DNA of 33,794 nucleotides from positions 1-33,794 of the forward strand of contig MARA01000100.1 in NCBI GenBank assembly GCA_001792895.1. The letters run 5' to 3'. Position 1 is the stretch's first letter, and every line of letters starts with the position of its first letter. Positions 1 through 10,626 of this stretch are shown piece after piece. The notes under the pieces were generated by a model. The model made no database searches, was not told the origin of the DNA, and worked only from the letters and a program-made list of their open reading frames with translations. Position numbers and translations under genes: made by a program. The stretch comes from Lentinus brumalis. Lineage: Eukaryota > Basidiomycota > Agaricomycetes > Polyporales > Polyporaceae.

Positions 1-312
1 GCGGCCACCACGTCTCGCGCGGCGGGATCTAGCGAGTCTGTCCATCCCATTCCTCAATCACGCGAAGACGCGCGCGATGGTGACCTCCACGCTGTCAACG
101 AGTTCCTGTCAAGTCTGGTCATGCCCATGCCGCACATCTTACCAATCTTCCTGGACCTCGGCGTCAAAAGCCACCAGAAGCTCATTGCAGTGGCTCGGGG
201 TGTACCAGATCTGGACGGGTTGTTCCGCGAGTATCTCAACCGCAAAGAGATGGACAAGGTAGATGTAGCGATTCTCAAGCAGGCATTGTCAGAGTATGCT
301 CGTCGCCATTGA
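1..312 (+). CDS. 3' end of an unrecognised protein gene, cut by the window edge
   Basis: The frame is open from base 1 and stops with TGA at 310-312, giving about 103 residues of a C-terminus. The last 60 or so residues look like a compact alpha-helical segment. They have a conserved-looking hydrophobic pattern (IFLDLGVKSH, LIAVARGVPDL, FREYL), followed by a charged end that reads ILKQALSEYARRH. The upstream part (first 25 residues) is polar and disordered, rich in S, R and D. I do not recognise a named domain, although this type of C-terminus is familiar from basidiomycete hypothetical proteins. No intron signal is needed inside the visible part. The start codon lies outside the window, so neither length nor function can be judged. 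Confidence 0.6.
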   Translation, partial: AATTSRAAGSSESVHPIPQSREDARDGDLHAVNEFLSSLVMPMPHILPIFLDLGVKSHQKLIAVARGVPDLDGLFREYLNRKEMDKVDVAILKQALSEYARRH

Positions 313-524
313 TGTTGAATTTGACGCCACACTTGTCTGATGTCGTGCCGATGATGGACTACTGATGTACCGTAATATAGCGCTGAAGGCTCGTTCTGCC
401 ACGATAACACGTCCTTTCAAATGCAATTGCCAAGCCAGTCTTTTCCAGGATAATTGATTTGAATGCGATTCACGAGTCCGAATTCAGTTGGAGCATTAAG
501 ATTGGTAGCCAGCCATGAGAAGAA

Positions 525-1390
525 CTAAGCCAAGTGTGGTAGGACATCATATGAGACAGGTTCAATATTGTGCACCCCCGCAACTTGAGAAGCGTTAACG
601 TTCCTGATCCCTTGTACAGAGCTTTTTGGCCTTGGAGGATGCTTTGGCAGTGTCTGTGCAATGCTGCAACTATCATGTCAGAGCTTTGAATGAACAACAG
701 GATATGAGGTACATACGATACAACCACACGGTCCATGTCCGATTTGTCTGCAGGCTTGGCATTGGTGATGCGCCTTCCACCCTCAGAGTGCTCGACCACG
801 ATGAACTCGGCCGTTATGCGTGGTCCGTCTTCAAGCGCCTTGAGTTCTTGATTGAAGGGAAGATCCGGGTCGTGGCTGTGAATGACGTACACTCGAAATG
901 CGTGGTGTGAACGCTTCTTCAAGTTGGATGCGGAACGAGATGGCGGGTAGGTTGCGGGTATGGGCCTAGTAGATACTGGGTGATAGTGGTGTCTGGCATG
1001 TCTCCGTCTGCTGAACGTTGTCACTGGTCCTTCAAAAGACCACTCTTGATCCAGCAGCAGCACATCCTGGCCGTCGGCACCACTGTTGCGAACTACTGGG
1101 ACAGAAGTGAAGCAAGATGGTCCTGTAAGAGGGATTTTATAGACACGGACGAGCTGGGAGTGCGGTCGTGCCCGTTCAGCGCAAACCACACGTAAAGTAC
1201 CATTATCAGGACTTACGCGTGTCCTACCCATACCCGAACATGCTGATGGAGCGGAATGCAGCGACATGCTTTGACGGACAGGCAGTGAGTGAGTACAGAT
1301 ACAAACACATGTTCTAGGGAACATACCTCTCAGGCTTGGTGGTGCGATGTGTTCACCTTGAGTGGCACACTGTGTCGCAGTTCCAAACAA
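525..1390 (-). CDS. Family X protein, copy 1 (unknown function, two exons)
   Basis: Main exon 717-1390 and last exon 525-663 are joined by a GT-AG intron (664-716) with a GTATGT donor and a TTGCAG acceptor. Together they make 271 codons in one frame. The C-terminal half matches two other loci in this window (18103-18806 and 25044-25558). The shared blocks are a W-S-[FIM]-[ED]-G motif, then F-R-V-Y-V followed by a run ending LPFNQELKAL, then A-E-F-I-V, then a hydrophobic VVVS-IAQTL block that spans the intron at the same place as in the other copies. No signal peptide or membrane segment is evident. The start is uncertain: the first ATG at 1390 gives an Arg/Cys-rich N-terminus that may be non-coding, and internal ATGs are possible. 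The first 100 residues are therefore weak, while the last 120 are well supported by the family comparison. I infer a lineage-specific family of unknown role. Confidence 0.5.
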
Positions 1391-1760
1391 AAGGGTGAGT
1401 CATGCTTGAAACCCTTGAAATGGATGCACTGCATCATTAATAGCAAAAATACTCATATTTTGCATATATGGTCAGTGCATGACACCAGATCGATACACCA
1501 CGATACCCAAAACTGCGACTCCCATAAATCAGTCGAGGTGCTGGTACTGATAGCAAGCACAAACTATAACTTTGAACCATTAGACAAAGGGTTTCAAGCA
1601 AAATATGAGATTGTTGTATCTGAATCTCACTTTTTTCGGCATTGATCCTCCAGCAATGGCACGTGACCTGATGTTTGGCCATGTTATTGCTACCATATCT
1701 CACTTCTGCGATCTGCACAGCAGCACTGATCGCACCTCGTAGCAGCATTGATCGCACCTC
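1391..1760. other. Intergenic, no gene seen
   Basis: AT-rich spacer between the divergently oriented family X copy 1 (-) and the first zinc-finger gene (+). It contains a near-repeat, TAGCAGCA(C/T)TGATCGCACCTC, at about 1719-1760, directly before the zinc-finger start. I see no coding exon. Confidence 0.5.
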
Positions 1761-2578
1761 ATGGCACACATATCCAGCTATAGCTCCTTGCAGTATGCAG
1801 TAGACCTGTCTGAAGTTGCTCTCATGGCTTCACTGATATTTGCTCGCGGTCCTTCGAACATGACTCCCCATTCAACATACACACATTCACACCCCAATGA
1901 ACGTGATGTCGTTCAAGTCAACAACTTTCAGGCAGCTACCCCTGAGACAATGCCTGGTAATGCAAGTTCGACAATAACAGCTCATTGTGGTTCTACACTT
2001 CCACTCCCACCTCCGAAGCCGTTACCGCACCGCAGAGCGCCTGCTGTATATCAGCCCAATGCACAAGCTGACAGGAGACGTGTGAGTATTGAATTGAACT
2101 TCAAAGACCTTCAGCGCTCATGTACAGTTTGGAAGCAACAATACATGTTAACATGTGATGTGCCTGGGTGTGTTCAGCAGTTTCTGCTCCGCACTCAATT
2201 ACGGCGGCATCTCAATAATGCTCATGGCATTTATGAAGGTGTGTGTATAACCAGTAATATCCGACTTCCACTCACAGAGTGGTTTGCACAGCACACAAGT
2301 GTCCCTTTATAGGGTGTGGCAAGCACTACAGACGCAGATCCAGTCTGCAACGCCACATCAACATACGGCACCATAATGCAGCACCGATGCCGGAACAGAG
2401 TGAGTAAACACATCTGGCATCACATGTACACAGAAGCAGCAGATTAACATCGACTATAGAGCATACATGTCCTGGCATAGGCTGCGACAGGACCTTTGAT
2501 TCTATTCGCGGAGTTAATGTTCATGTACGGACGCACGGGATCCCGATGGCCTTTGCAGGTTTCAGAGGTGATACCTAA
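1761..2578 (+). CDS. C2H2 zinc-finger protein 1, three fingers on three exons
   Basis: Three exons are proposed: 1761-2238, 2292-2399 and 2460-2578, with GT-AG introns of 53 and 60 nt. The product is about 234 residues. Its first 120 residues are low complexity (S/T/P-rich, with a PLPPPKPLP run). Three C2H2 fingers follow, and the introns fall between them. Finger 1 (CDVPGC...H-LNNA-H) ends exon 1. Finger 2 (CPFIGC...H-INIRH-H) fills exon 2. Finger 3 (CPGIGC...H-VRT-H) fills exon 3. All have the C-x4-C-x12-H-x3-5-H spacing typical of DNA-binding fungal fingers. An internal GTGAGT at about 2081 might define a further small intron. The gene converges on a similar gene at 3004-3675, and finger 3 of the two shares an F-x-S-x-R-G-x-N-x-H pattern. 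A nuclear transcription-factor role is inferred from the domains only. The start is the first in-frame ATG; 1824 is an alternative. Confidence 0.72.
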
Positions 2579-3003
2579 GCCCTATTCGAGGTGTTCCTAT
2601 TTAGGAGCAAAATGTGGGAAAGGGATAGTATGAGTCTCAAGAACGGCTGGGTGATTTGGTGGGATGGGACAGGAACGGTTAGAACCTGAAGCCGATTGGT
2701 AGGACTCAGAGGACTTAACAATATCGATCCCGAGTGGAGGAAAAGACTTCCGACACATGAGAGCGAGGAACAGACCATGTAGAACGCATAGACCACCGAG
2801 GCAGAGACCACGGACTGGATGCAGTGCGGAAGGATGCATGCGGAGGAAGAAGACTTTGGTGAAGCTGTGGATCAACGCCTCGAGGAAACACGCGTGTCTT
2901 CAATTTGAGACCATGTCAGCTGCCAAGCCAAGCTCATGCTCTGTCAGAGGCTTGCGTATCGCAGCCACCATTCCAGGTTGGCACAATCTGTTTAATGATA
3001 TAA
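2579..3003. other. Spacer between convergent zinc-finger genes
   Basis: No exon could be assigned. The plus strand has short open stretches ending in an acidic run (EEEDFGEAVDQRLEETR, about 2840-2905) that could be a terminal exon of zinc-finger gene 1. I could not connect it with convincing splice sites, so it is left unannotated. Confidence 0.35.
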
Positions 3004-3675
3004 TTACATGGTTCCAGTAATAGATGTCTCTTCGGTACGTTCGTTCATACATCGGTGTACCATCGCAGAATGTTGATTGGCACCCCGAGCAGAGGCGAAG
3101 GACCTACTGCATCCTGGGTAGAAGCAATCGTATGCTGCCATTTGAACTTGTGAGTGCATCTAGAATATGTCTGCAGGAGGCATACCTTTAATTGCATGCA
3201 TATCCAACATATGGCGACGGAGAGTATAAGGGGCCCAGTACGACTTGGTGCAACCCGGAGATGTGCATGCATATGCTAGAACATCAAAGGGTTATCGACC
3301 TCATAAATGTTCTGTGCTGGAGCAACATCACTTACTGCCTTGTGCTTTCTTTGAATGGTACTGAGGCCGTGCACGTGGTATTGGTGTCTCTTGAGTGTAT
3401 GCTTATTTGCAAATAACTTGCCACATCCTCGCTCGAGGCATATGGGCTCATACTGCAGACATAGATATGTCAGTGATAAATGGAAATAATGTAACACCGA
3501 GGTTGATCTGGTGCACCGTATTCAACTCGTCCGACGCCACAGAAAGTTCCGCCTGCGGTAGGAATGTCTGGCTGCCAGGTGATGCAGGGTGGGGCAAGTG
3601 AAGAGCAGATGGATCTGAGGGATCTGTATGATGGCCTTCATGTAATTGCGAAGATGAGGACACCAAGTCCTGCAT
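3004..3675 (-). CDS. C2H2 zinc-finger protein 2, three fingers on separate exons
   Basis: Read on the minus strand, three finger exons are clear: about 3362-3452 (CLERGC...H-QYHV-H), about 3186-3275 (CTSPGC...H-MLDM-H) and 3004-3134 (CFYPGC...H-SAMV-H, ending in TAA at 3004-3006). Each finger has the C-x4-C-x12-H-x4-H spacing. The fingers join in frame across GT-AG introns. The most 5' coding exon (up to about 3675) is a Ser/Pro-rich stretch, and its donor is uncertain (near 3498-3515). The donor after finger 1 (GTACCA) is also weak. The layout of one finger per exon and the finger 3 pattern F-A-S-x-R-G-x-N match the convergent neighbour at 1761-2578, so the two are probably ancient duplicates. 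The likely role is nuclear DNA binding. Finger identities are solid, but exact boundaries in the first two exons are not. Confidence 0.62.
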
Positions 3676-4162
3676 TTGACTTGAGAATATTTACGGAGGT
3701 ATATGTTCATTGCTCACCTGATATGGTGCATGCACCGGTATTTCAGAATTGGTATAGAGCACGTTGCCATCATTTAATGACCCGCCAACAGACAGCGTGG
3801 TATTATCGATGGCCAACCGTGGGTCTATACTGAAATTGCCGAACAAGTTGCTCTGTAGTAGCATTAATAATCAGCTCGACACAACAGGCACAGCTTATAT
3901 CAAATTAACCTCAGGCTTGTAAAGTTCATTGTCGGGCGCTGCGAGGATATGCCACCAGTGTAATTCCCGTGCGGATAACTTTGTTTCTGGTGATGTGAAC
4001 ACTGGAGCATCCAGATCTGCCATGAGCGGCACTATATCCTTGAAAGAGGCACAGGTATGATGATGTGGTGGCTGGCACTACCGGAACTGATCACAGAGAC
4101 ATCATGAAATGTGATGGGCAAATGACAACTCCTCCTCTTGAAGGGCTGACAAATGCGTGATT
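3676..4162. other. Intergenic, no gene seen
   Basis: No convincing exon on either strand. This is the upstream side of zinc-finger gene 2, so it should hold that gene's promoter. No specific promoter motif stands out. Confidence 0.4.
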
Positions 4163-4770
4163 TCTAAAAAGAATGGGACGTGGGGTTAGCTGAGCCCGTG
4201 GCTCTCACATGGATGCCACGTTGGCCGCGTGGCTCCCATGTGCGCCCCCGAGCTTGCAAGCGCCAAAGGGTCTGTGCCAAGCTTGTGAGGCGCCCTGGGT
4301 GTCGGGCCGAGCCTGCAAGGCCTCCCAGCCCTGACTACAGTCTATGTTGCACCGAGTTCCACGAGGTGCAAGCACGTTGTCGAGAACTTGAGTAAGCTGA
4401 GAAATCCACTTATATGATATCTTCTGGCATTACGCTGTATGCCAACTGTATGTACGAGCCAAAGGCAAAGCAGCCCAGCCACTCAAGTAGTGATGAGCGA
4501 CAGGCTCACCACGTCCGAGGCAAAGCCATGGGTACGATACTATCTAAAAAGAATGGGACGTGGGGGTTAGCCAAGCCCGTGGCAAACATGTGAGGCTGAC
4601 ATGGACGCCACATTGGCTGCATGGCTCCCATGTGCGCTGCCGAGCTTGCGAGGTGGCGTGGGGTCTGTGCCAAGCTTGCAAGGCACCCTGGGTGTTGGGT
4701 CGAGCCTGCGAGGCCTCCTATCAACTGTCTTGCGCCGAGTTCCGCGAGGCGCAATCGGGTTGTCCAGCAC
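4163..4770. repeat. GC-rich direct repeat, two diverged copies of about 230 bp
   Basis: Unit 1 starts at about 4163 and unit 2 at about 4543. Both open with TCTAAAAAGAATGGGACGTG and stay alignable for about 230 bp, through GGCTCCCATGTGCGC, GTCTGTGCCAAGCTTG, and a final C-C-G-A-G-T-T-C-C-[AG]-C-G-A-G. The period is 380 bp. The copies differ mostly by C/T and G/A changes. A shorter echo of the spacer (AAGTAGTGATGAGC near 4484 and AAGTAGCGATGAGC near 5003) suggests that the original unit was longer. Open frames here are by-products of GC richness. Nothing identifies it as part of a known transposon. Confidence 0.6.
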
Positions 4771-6085
4771 TACAGCCAACGCGCTTAGCATGGGCCACAA
4801 CGCGCACGGGCACGGGTACGAGTATGGCCATGTGCACAGGTACAGGAACGAGCAAGACAATGCCTATGAGCCTCAGACCCACCACAACGTCAGGCCAACA
4901 GCCACGAGATGGGACAAAAAGTACTTAAATATGCAAGTACTTCCCTCATGCTCCCTGAGTGCGCTTCTCTCTGGACCAAAGGTGAAGCAACCAGGATACT
5001 TAAGTAGCGATGAGCCGGGATGAGCCGGGCCGAGCCTGAAACAGGCGAGCACGAGCAAGAGCGGCTTGTTGTCAGGCACCATGTAGGACACGGAGAGGAG
5101 ACCACAGAGATAGTAGTAGATGGAACGGGTTCGAACTTATCGACTCGACGGCGGTAGGACTTCTTGACAGTGATGGCGGTACTTTTGATGGTGAGCACAG
5201 AGCGGAGGCGGTAGACTTAGAGCTGGACAGTGGGGAGAACGGAATCTGGCTTGCACACGACGCTACCGAAGGTACAAAGGCAAAGCTACCCTAACGACAG
5301 CACGCAAGCCTCGGAAAGCCTCCGCAAACGGTTCTGAGCCAATAGGGATGGACGGAGCCCCTTGCGCACGGACCTGCTGTCAGCCTTAACCACAGCCAAC
5401 CAACCAACGCGCGCGCCGAGCCCCGACCGCCTCGAAGCGCTGGCGACCGACGTTTGACCCAAGATGGTGGCGCGGAGCTCCAACTCCGGCGATAACCACC
5501 TCGGCCAATTGCCTGGCGTGAATGACGCTCCAGAACCCCTCCGACCATGCGTCCGTGACCGAGACTGCGTACGAGGCCTCGGAACTGCGGCTGGATGCCT
5601 TGTCGGGGACGTGAACGGTCTGACAGGCCACCGCTCGGTTCGGACGGGCTGCAGACTGCGCTGTCCGACCTGCCCGAGGGTTCGGACGGTAGGAGAGGTG
5701 ACGGAGCGATAGGGAAGGAGGACGGTGCTGTGATGAACGTACTGGCCGCTGTAGAACGACCGAGGGTACTGGGCTCGCTCCGGTGGAACCTCCGGAAGGA
5801 CACAAATTCCATGCATAGACGTGTCCGATACCTATCAGCGGTAAGAATGGCGGTCATCTGGATGCACAGATATTGTAGTTGCCTTCGACCAGTTGCACAA
5901 CACGGTGTTCGCTGGCACTGGGCTTTTTGTCCATGTTGGGGGAAGGGAGGCAAAGAGGCGGGTGAAGGAGGAATGGGGACAGGTAGGGTGCCTTCAGGCG
6001 TCTGGTTGCAACTGTGAACTTTTGCACACCAGAGACTAAGAGAGGAGTCGAACTGTCAATCTCACCATACAAGCAATTTAAAGCA
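4771..6085. other. Gene-poor stretch with a GC-rich block
   Basis: Between about 5290 and 5960 the minus strand is open in several frames at once, which reflects strong GC bias rather than a gene. The translations are rich in R, P and S, with no recognisable motif. Short direct repeats such as GGTTCGGACGG (near 5637 and 5681) occur. It may be an old repeat, and I assign no gene. Confidence 0.4.
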
Positions 6086-6717
6086 TCATCCACGAATGGT
6101 TGCTGTATCTTCCTCGTCATCAGATGCTACACGCATTATATATGGTCAGTCTGCAAAGATGACCATATCAACTGAAACATACCTGGGGATACAACAATGC
6201 TTGGCATGTCCACTGTGATGGACTCAGCACTCCGATGATATGCTCGTTGCATGTGACTGTTCAGTGGTCCTTCCGGTGGTACATATATATCTTTGAGTGC
6301 AACATCCAGTACACCGGGAGACACACCAGACAGTCGGCAGAACCTAAACCACTCTCGTGTACTTAGTTGTCCAGGAGCATGTACATCTTCTGGCAACATT
6401 ACCCACACAAGGGGCACGCAGAGTGAAAAAGGTCCCATCGATGCATAACGAGGACACATCCGGAACACCGCCCATCCTGCACCAATGACAGAGAGTTCAC
6501 CCACAGTAGCAATTATGGGCACTGTGGAGGATCTCCGTGGCATGATGCATATGTCCATACCAACAAATATAGGATCCAATGGTCTCTGATAGACCAACCA
6601 CACCCGCTTCAATGCTATGCGGAGCTGAGATGCTTCGACGGGAAATAGTGCACAGGAGGGTCGCCGTTCAAAGCAGACATGGCTTGGAGGAAATTCTGCG
6701 ATGCGAAGAGTTGGCAT
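6086..6717 (-). CDS. Unrecognised protein, two exons
   Basis: Exon 1 6183-6717 and exon 2 6086-6126 are joined by a 56-nt intron (GTATGT donor, TGTAG acceptor). The product is about 191 residues. The start ATG at 6717 opens a natural-looking globular sequence with alternating hydrophobic strands (RIALKRVWLVYQRP, IFVGMDICIMP, VPIIATVGELSVI, LVWVMLPEDV). The short second exon adds an acidic tail (ASDDEEDTATIRG). No signal peptide or transmembrane helix is clear. The composition and intron size fit the other genes in this window. I do not recognise the family. The beta-rich core and the acidic tail are all that can be said. If the intron is instead retained, the protein ends about 13 residues beyond the donor with no acidic tail. 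Confidence 0.6.
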
Positions 6718-7560
6718 AAGAACTGTTGAGGGGTAGACCTGGTCGCAGTGCCAATGAGGTGGGGATGATGAATAGAAGAGTCGACAACACCTGACTTATA
6801 TCCCTTTGTGCATAGACGCTGATGTAAAATATGTAAAATGACGTCAATTGCGGTCAATTGCGCTATGGGCTTCAATCAATTCTTAAGGTGATCGCAAACG
6901 TGCGGTGGTCGGACAAGAGACTATTTTTTATATGTCATCCTCATGCAGAGCCGCGGCTCATCTCAAAAGCCGCGGCTACGGCTCAGCCTGGGGAACCATG
7001 GCCTGCTTAAACCTCAGACCAGGCTCTCCAGGATGGCTTAGGCTCAGCTCAAGCTTGACTCGGCCTGAGCTGGAGCCTAATGGAATGCTCACGACTCACT
7101 CTTTGCTTCTGCTCACCCTCGCACAGATCCACGCGGGAATGTAAGATCAGGCGGATTATCCACGAATTACTCTGCACCGCATTATCAAGCCCGGGCTTGA
7201 GAGCCTGGCTCGAGCCTGAGGAGGTCATCAGCTCGCAGTACGAGAGCCTGACAACTCAAGACGGGCTATGGGACATCACCACTAAGTACTCATACGAACA
7301 CCCGGACTGACGTCCAATGTGAGCAGCAATCAATGACAGCATTGACATTGATACCTGAAATCGATGCATGCACTGACACAGCAAATAAGGACCAATATCA
7401 ACATCTGAGATTAGCACAGACGCTGAGGATCGGCATGCTGTGCTGGCGCTGGCACCATTGCAAGCGCTTGAATCTGAAGCGCTGATTATTAATACTGACT
7501 CGGTCCACCTGCTGCTCTTTGGTCTCTTGTCACCGCACCCTTGGACCCGATCCCATAACT
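6718..7560. repeat. Spacer containing a GAGCC/GGCTC-rich patch
   Basis: Positions 6945-7260 are crowded with GAGCC and GGCTC words. They include a perfect 12-bp palindrome, GAGCCGCGGCTC (about 6949-6960), and a second GCCGCGGC nearby. It looks like an eroded repeat. No gene is supported. The rest of the stretch is featureless. Confidence 0.35.
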
Positions 7561-7966
7561 ATGCAGCATCCATATCAACTATCAGTACAGCATGACATGA
7601 TGCATCATTCAGCGTCAGAGTATGCTTTGACTAAATATCATGCTGGTTCACTTCTGGCGTACGAGGTGATACCAACACCACCAAAGCCGCTCGATGCGAC
7701 AGCGGTCAAACAACAGGTAATACTGCCTGGGTCTGGCAAGGTAAGCAACTTGTAAATGTGACTTCAGGCCTTGCTCATACCTAGCTCCAGCTCACTGCTG
7801 GTCAACGGGCAGTTTACTACCTGGCCGACAGTACAGGATCCAGCTGGGGCACCTTGATTGTTGTAGAGCGCACTCTGAGTGGCAGTGAGCAGTTTTATTA
7901 CTGTTGATGTTTTCAATTTCCATGCTCAAGTAATATATAGGTATACAATCACATGGAAAGCTATAC

Positions 7967-8274
7967 ATGCCTAACATACTGCAAGAGCATCTTGGCTACG
8001 ACATCGCATATTTTGTACAACAAAGGACACCATCTGATTCGGAAGTCTATAGTACCCTGCGTATCCCGACTGACAAGTACGGGATGGGCTTGGGTGCTGT
8101 ATCAAGCATGACACAACGCGGGGGAAAGCCTCGACATGCCATGTCAACCCTGATCCAGCTAGCCTTACTTGGTTCGCCGCGTCGATGCCTGTTGGGATAC
8201 GAGATAGTGGCTATACTCATGGGTCACTTTCCGTATTACAGATCAGCAACTGAAGACTGGAAGGTGAGTAAATA
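7967..8274 (+). CDS. Forkhead-like DNA-binding domain fragment
   Basis: The open frame from the ATG at 7967 ends at a GTGAGT donor just after a W-K codon pair at about 8263. Its last 50 residues follow the first half of a forkhead (winged-helix) domain: K-P-R-H-A-M-S-T-L-I-Q-L-A, then G-S-P-R-R-C-L-L-G-Y-E-I, then H-F-P-Y-Y-R...W. In fungal forkhead proteins this is followed by the recognition helix S-I-R-H-N-L-S. I cannot find that helix in any frame after the next plausible acceptors (about 8317 or 8371). A possible upstream exon runs from the ATG at 7561 to a GTAATA donor near 7715 and is rich in H, S and P. The gene is either truncated, or split by a splice pattern I cannot resolve. Transcription-factor ancestry is inferred from the domain alone. 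Confidence 0.42.
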
Positions 8275-8439
8275 GGTACATGCACTGGTGGTAGTATCCT
8301 GATACTGGTCGTGCAGTGTAGTTTATTCTGTACACTTTACCGGCAGCCATTTTTTTCGTCTCTCCCAGCCCCACCAGATCTACAACCAGCGGAACGTGTC
8401 TGGTTTATTTCCTATGGTATCCATGGATTGTTCACGATG

Positions 8440-9050
8440 TAACAGGATTTTGAAGTGCGCTTGTTGTAACTCGAATGTTATGATGACATGTACATAGATG
8501 TGGGTAGCTGGTGCAGTGGTATGGTCTGACATTAATCTACTGGTCGCCTGTAGTAATATGTGCCATATCAAACCACGTCATCATGCAACCCAACCATCAC
8601 TTTATAATCGCCGACCGGTTATGAAGTATACTTGTTGATTTGGGCCCCCAGTCAAGGCAAACCACACAGACATCAACAGCATGCCACGGAATCACACAAC
8701 AACAGCAGCCTGACTTCGACGACACAGTCAGCCCAAGAATTTGATCCAACATCGATAGTTCGACTCCTGGCGATGCCAGGAGAATATTGCACTGTTATCG
8801 CAATCAACACTAACTGGGTTGACGGGTAAATTCACAAGTTCTTCACGCATATTAGCCAAGTCCGAAGGGGTGAATTCCGCACGCATACATATTACCCGAA
8901 AAACTTGGCGGAACATACAAGATAGACGGCAGACCGATCGCGAAGCCGATATCACTACGTATGCAGGACCTCGAGGCCTCGAAGACGACGCAGGCAAGAA
9001 TGGTATACACACAAAGTACAGAAATCTGGGCGCGAGTGCACGACATCCTC
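8440..9050. other. Spacer with weak coding signs
   Basis: A plus-strand stretch (8640-8829) ending in the run FDPTSIVRLLAMPGEYC, and a minus-strand stretch (about 8728-8890) containing FTPSDLANMREELVNLP, both look somewhat protein-like. They overlap and neither could be tied to a gene. One may be a terminal exon of the forkhead-like gene or of an eroded neighbour. Confidence 0.3.
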
Positions 9051-10347
9051 TTACATCACATGCTCAATGTTGTCCTGCTCATCAATTTCCGCACCGTCAA
9101 ACGCGACTTCACGCTCATCGTCGAGGTCCTCCATCTTGTAGGTGTCGATAGAGATCTCACCTACACCGCGCTGGTCATCATCGTCCTCAGCCGGCTCCGA
9201 ATCGTCATCGATGGTTCCTTGTTGATCGAGAGCAGCGTACTTGAAGTCGGCGAGCATACCACGGTCTGCCACGCGCCACCACTTGCGCACCTCAACCATG
9301 AAGGACTCGCCCGCACTGTAAAAACTGATGAGCAGACTGGACATCAATTGAGAGTTGACTTACCTCTCGCGCTCCCGGAGGGCGACCAAAGATGGCATGT
9401 CAAAACCCCAGTCCAGTACGGCCGGAACACGGTTGCGTGTCAGTCGGTCAGTCGCGTCGACCAGACTGAGTTCCACGTTGGCCGCGTCGCGCAGAAGGGT
9501 GATGTGGCACTGCAGGATAACGGCTACAAGTGAGTTGACGATGAAGGGGAAGGAATCGGGGCTGCGCGGTCCTGTGGCCGAGACGTGTACGACACTTGCA
9601 TCGCAGGACGGACATTCGATGATTGACCCCCAACTGTCTTCGTCGATATTCTTGAGCGCCCATGAGATGAGGCAAAGTGCACAAAAGGTGTGCCGACACT
9701 CCAGGGTGTTCAGCGTATAAGGGGACGCACTGTAAATGTGCTGTGTCAGACCAGTAACATCTTACACAACAACACATCACGAACATGATATTCGTACACC
9801 TGTCAGGACGGACATCAGTTCTTCTCCCAAGGGTCGATGAACGGTGAATGAGCGTACAGTGTGCAAACGAACTTATCGTAAACTTCAGTCAGAACCCACT
9901 GCACGTCCATCGAGGGGCGCAGACTGGAGGCTGCTGCTGTCGCGGGAGCGGTGTTTGCTTGAGGGGTGGCTTCCGCGATCGACTGCACAGAGGTCTTGTC
10001 ATGTTTGATAGTATGATGCTCGCCAGACACAACTACCTCATCCTCACGCGGTTCAAAAGCCTCCTCCGCCTCGGGGAGACCGACTTCAACCGTCATCAGC
10101 ACACCGCCTTCACCCTCTGAGTCACGGCTGCAGGAGCCACCCACCGCTCCAGAGCCCTCCTCGGGAACCACGACCTCCTCCTGACGGGACCTCCTACGCT
10201 GCGAAGCAAGCTTCTGTGCCAGACGGGCTGTGTATTCTCGTTCTGTAAGAGAGAACGTAATGGGCATAAGTAGTCAACTGACGCACCTCTCTTCACCCTG
10301 ATATCAACGCCTCGTCTCCCAGTCATCTCGGCCTTGATATGTGGCAT
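9051..10347 (-). CDS. RING-type zinc-finger protein, four exons
   Basis: Exons 10287-10347, 9858-10242, 9364-9729 and 9051-9315 sum to 1,077 nt (359 codons, 358 residues) in one frame. All introns are GT-AG (44, 128 and 48 nt). The N-terminus has an Arg/Gln-rich helix (REYTARLAQKLASQRRRSR), then a long acidic, disordered region to about residue 140. A RING finger then spans the exon 2-3 junction: F-V-C-T-L-A...E-C-R-H-T-F-C-A-L-C-L...E-C-P-S-C. The C-terminus is strongly acidic (D/E runs). The RING pattern suggests E3 ubiquitin ligase activity, but the second zinc ligand reads Ala, not Cys, in this model, so zinc binding may be altered. The gene is divergent from the large gene at 11075 across a palindrome pair. 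The start ATG at 10347 is the first available in frame. Confidence 0.78.
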
Positions 10348-10598
10348 TGTTCCCCAAGTTGAAGCGCCAAGGGTGGTAGTTGTTGCTTGGTGGTGAGGGT
10401 GGTAACGAGAAACGAGTTGAGCTCAGACGACAACCAATGAGCAATTATGAAGGTCCGCATGCAGTCGAACATCACAACAAGACTGATTCGGAAGCATACG
10501 GCTGACTCACCCGATTGAACAGCACGACAAAGTGTGGACCGGGGGGAGGCCACCACAAACCACAGTATGGAGAAGCCGCGTACAGAACATGTCGCCAT

Positions 10599-10626
10599 CT
10601 TGTACGAGGGAATAGCCCCGCACAAG
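10599..10626. promoter_or_regulatory. Palindrome A1 (imperfect 28-nt stem-loop, core copy 1)
   Basis: An imperfect inverted repeat reads CTTGTACG...CGCACAAG around the core AGGGAATAGCCCC. It is the left member of pair A and lies 252 bp upstream of the RING gene start (10347, minus strand). On the minus strand it is followed directly by ATGGCGACATG, as is C2 on the plus strand. The core is identical (as reverse complement) to the other five copies in the window. Its function is unknown. The position suggests a promoter element of a divergent gene pair. Confidence 0.6.

Noticed and set aside
5290..5960. Long minus-strand open frames (up to 220 codons)
   Set aside because: Several frames are open at once because of high GC content. 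The translations are R/P/S-rich, no motif appears and there is no splice structure.
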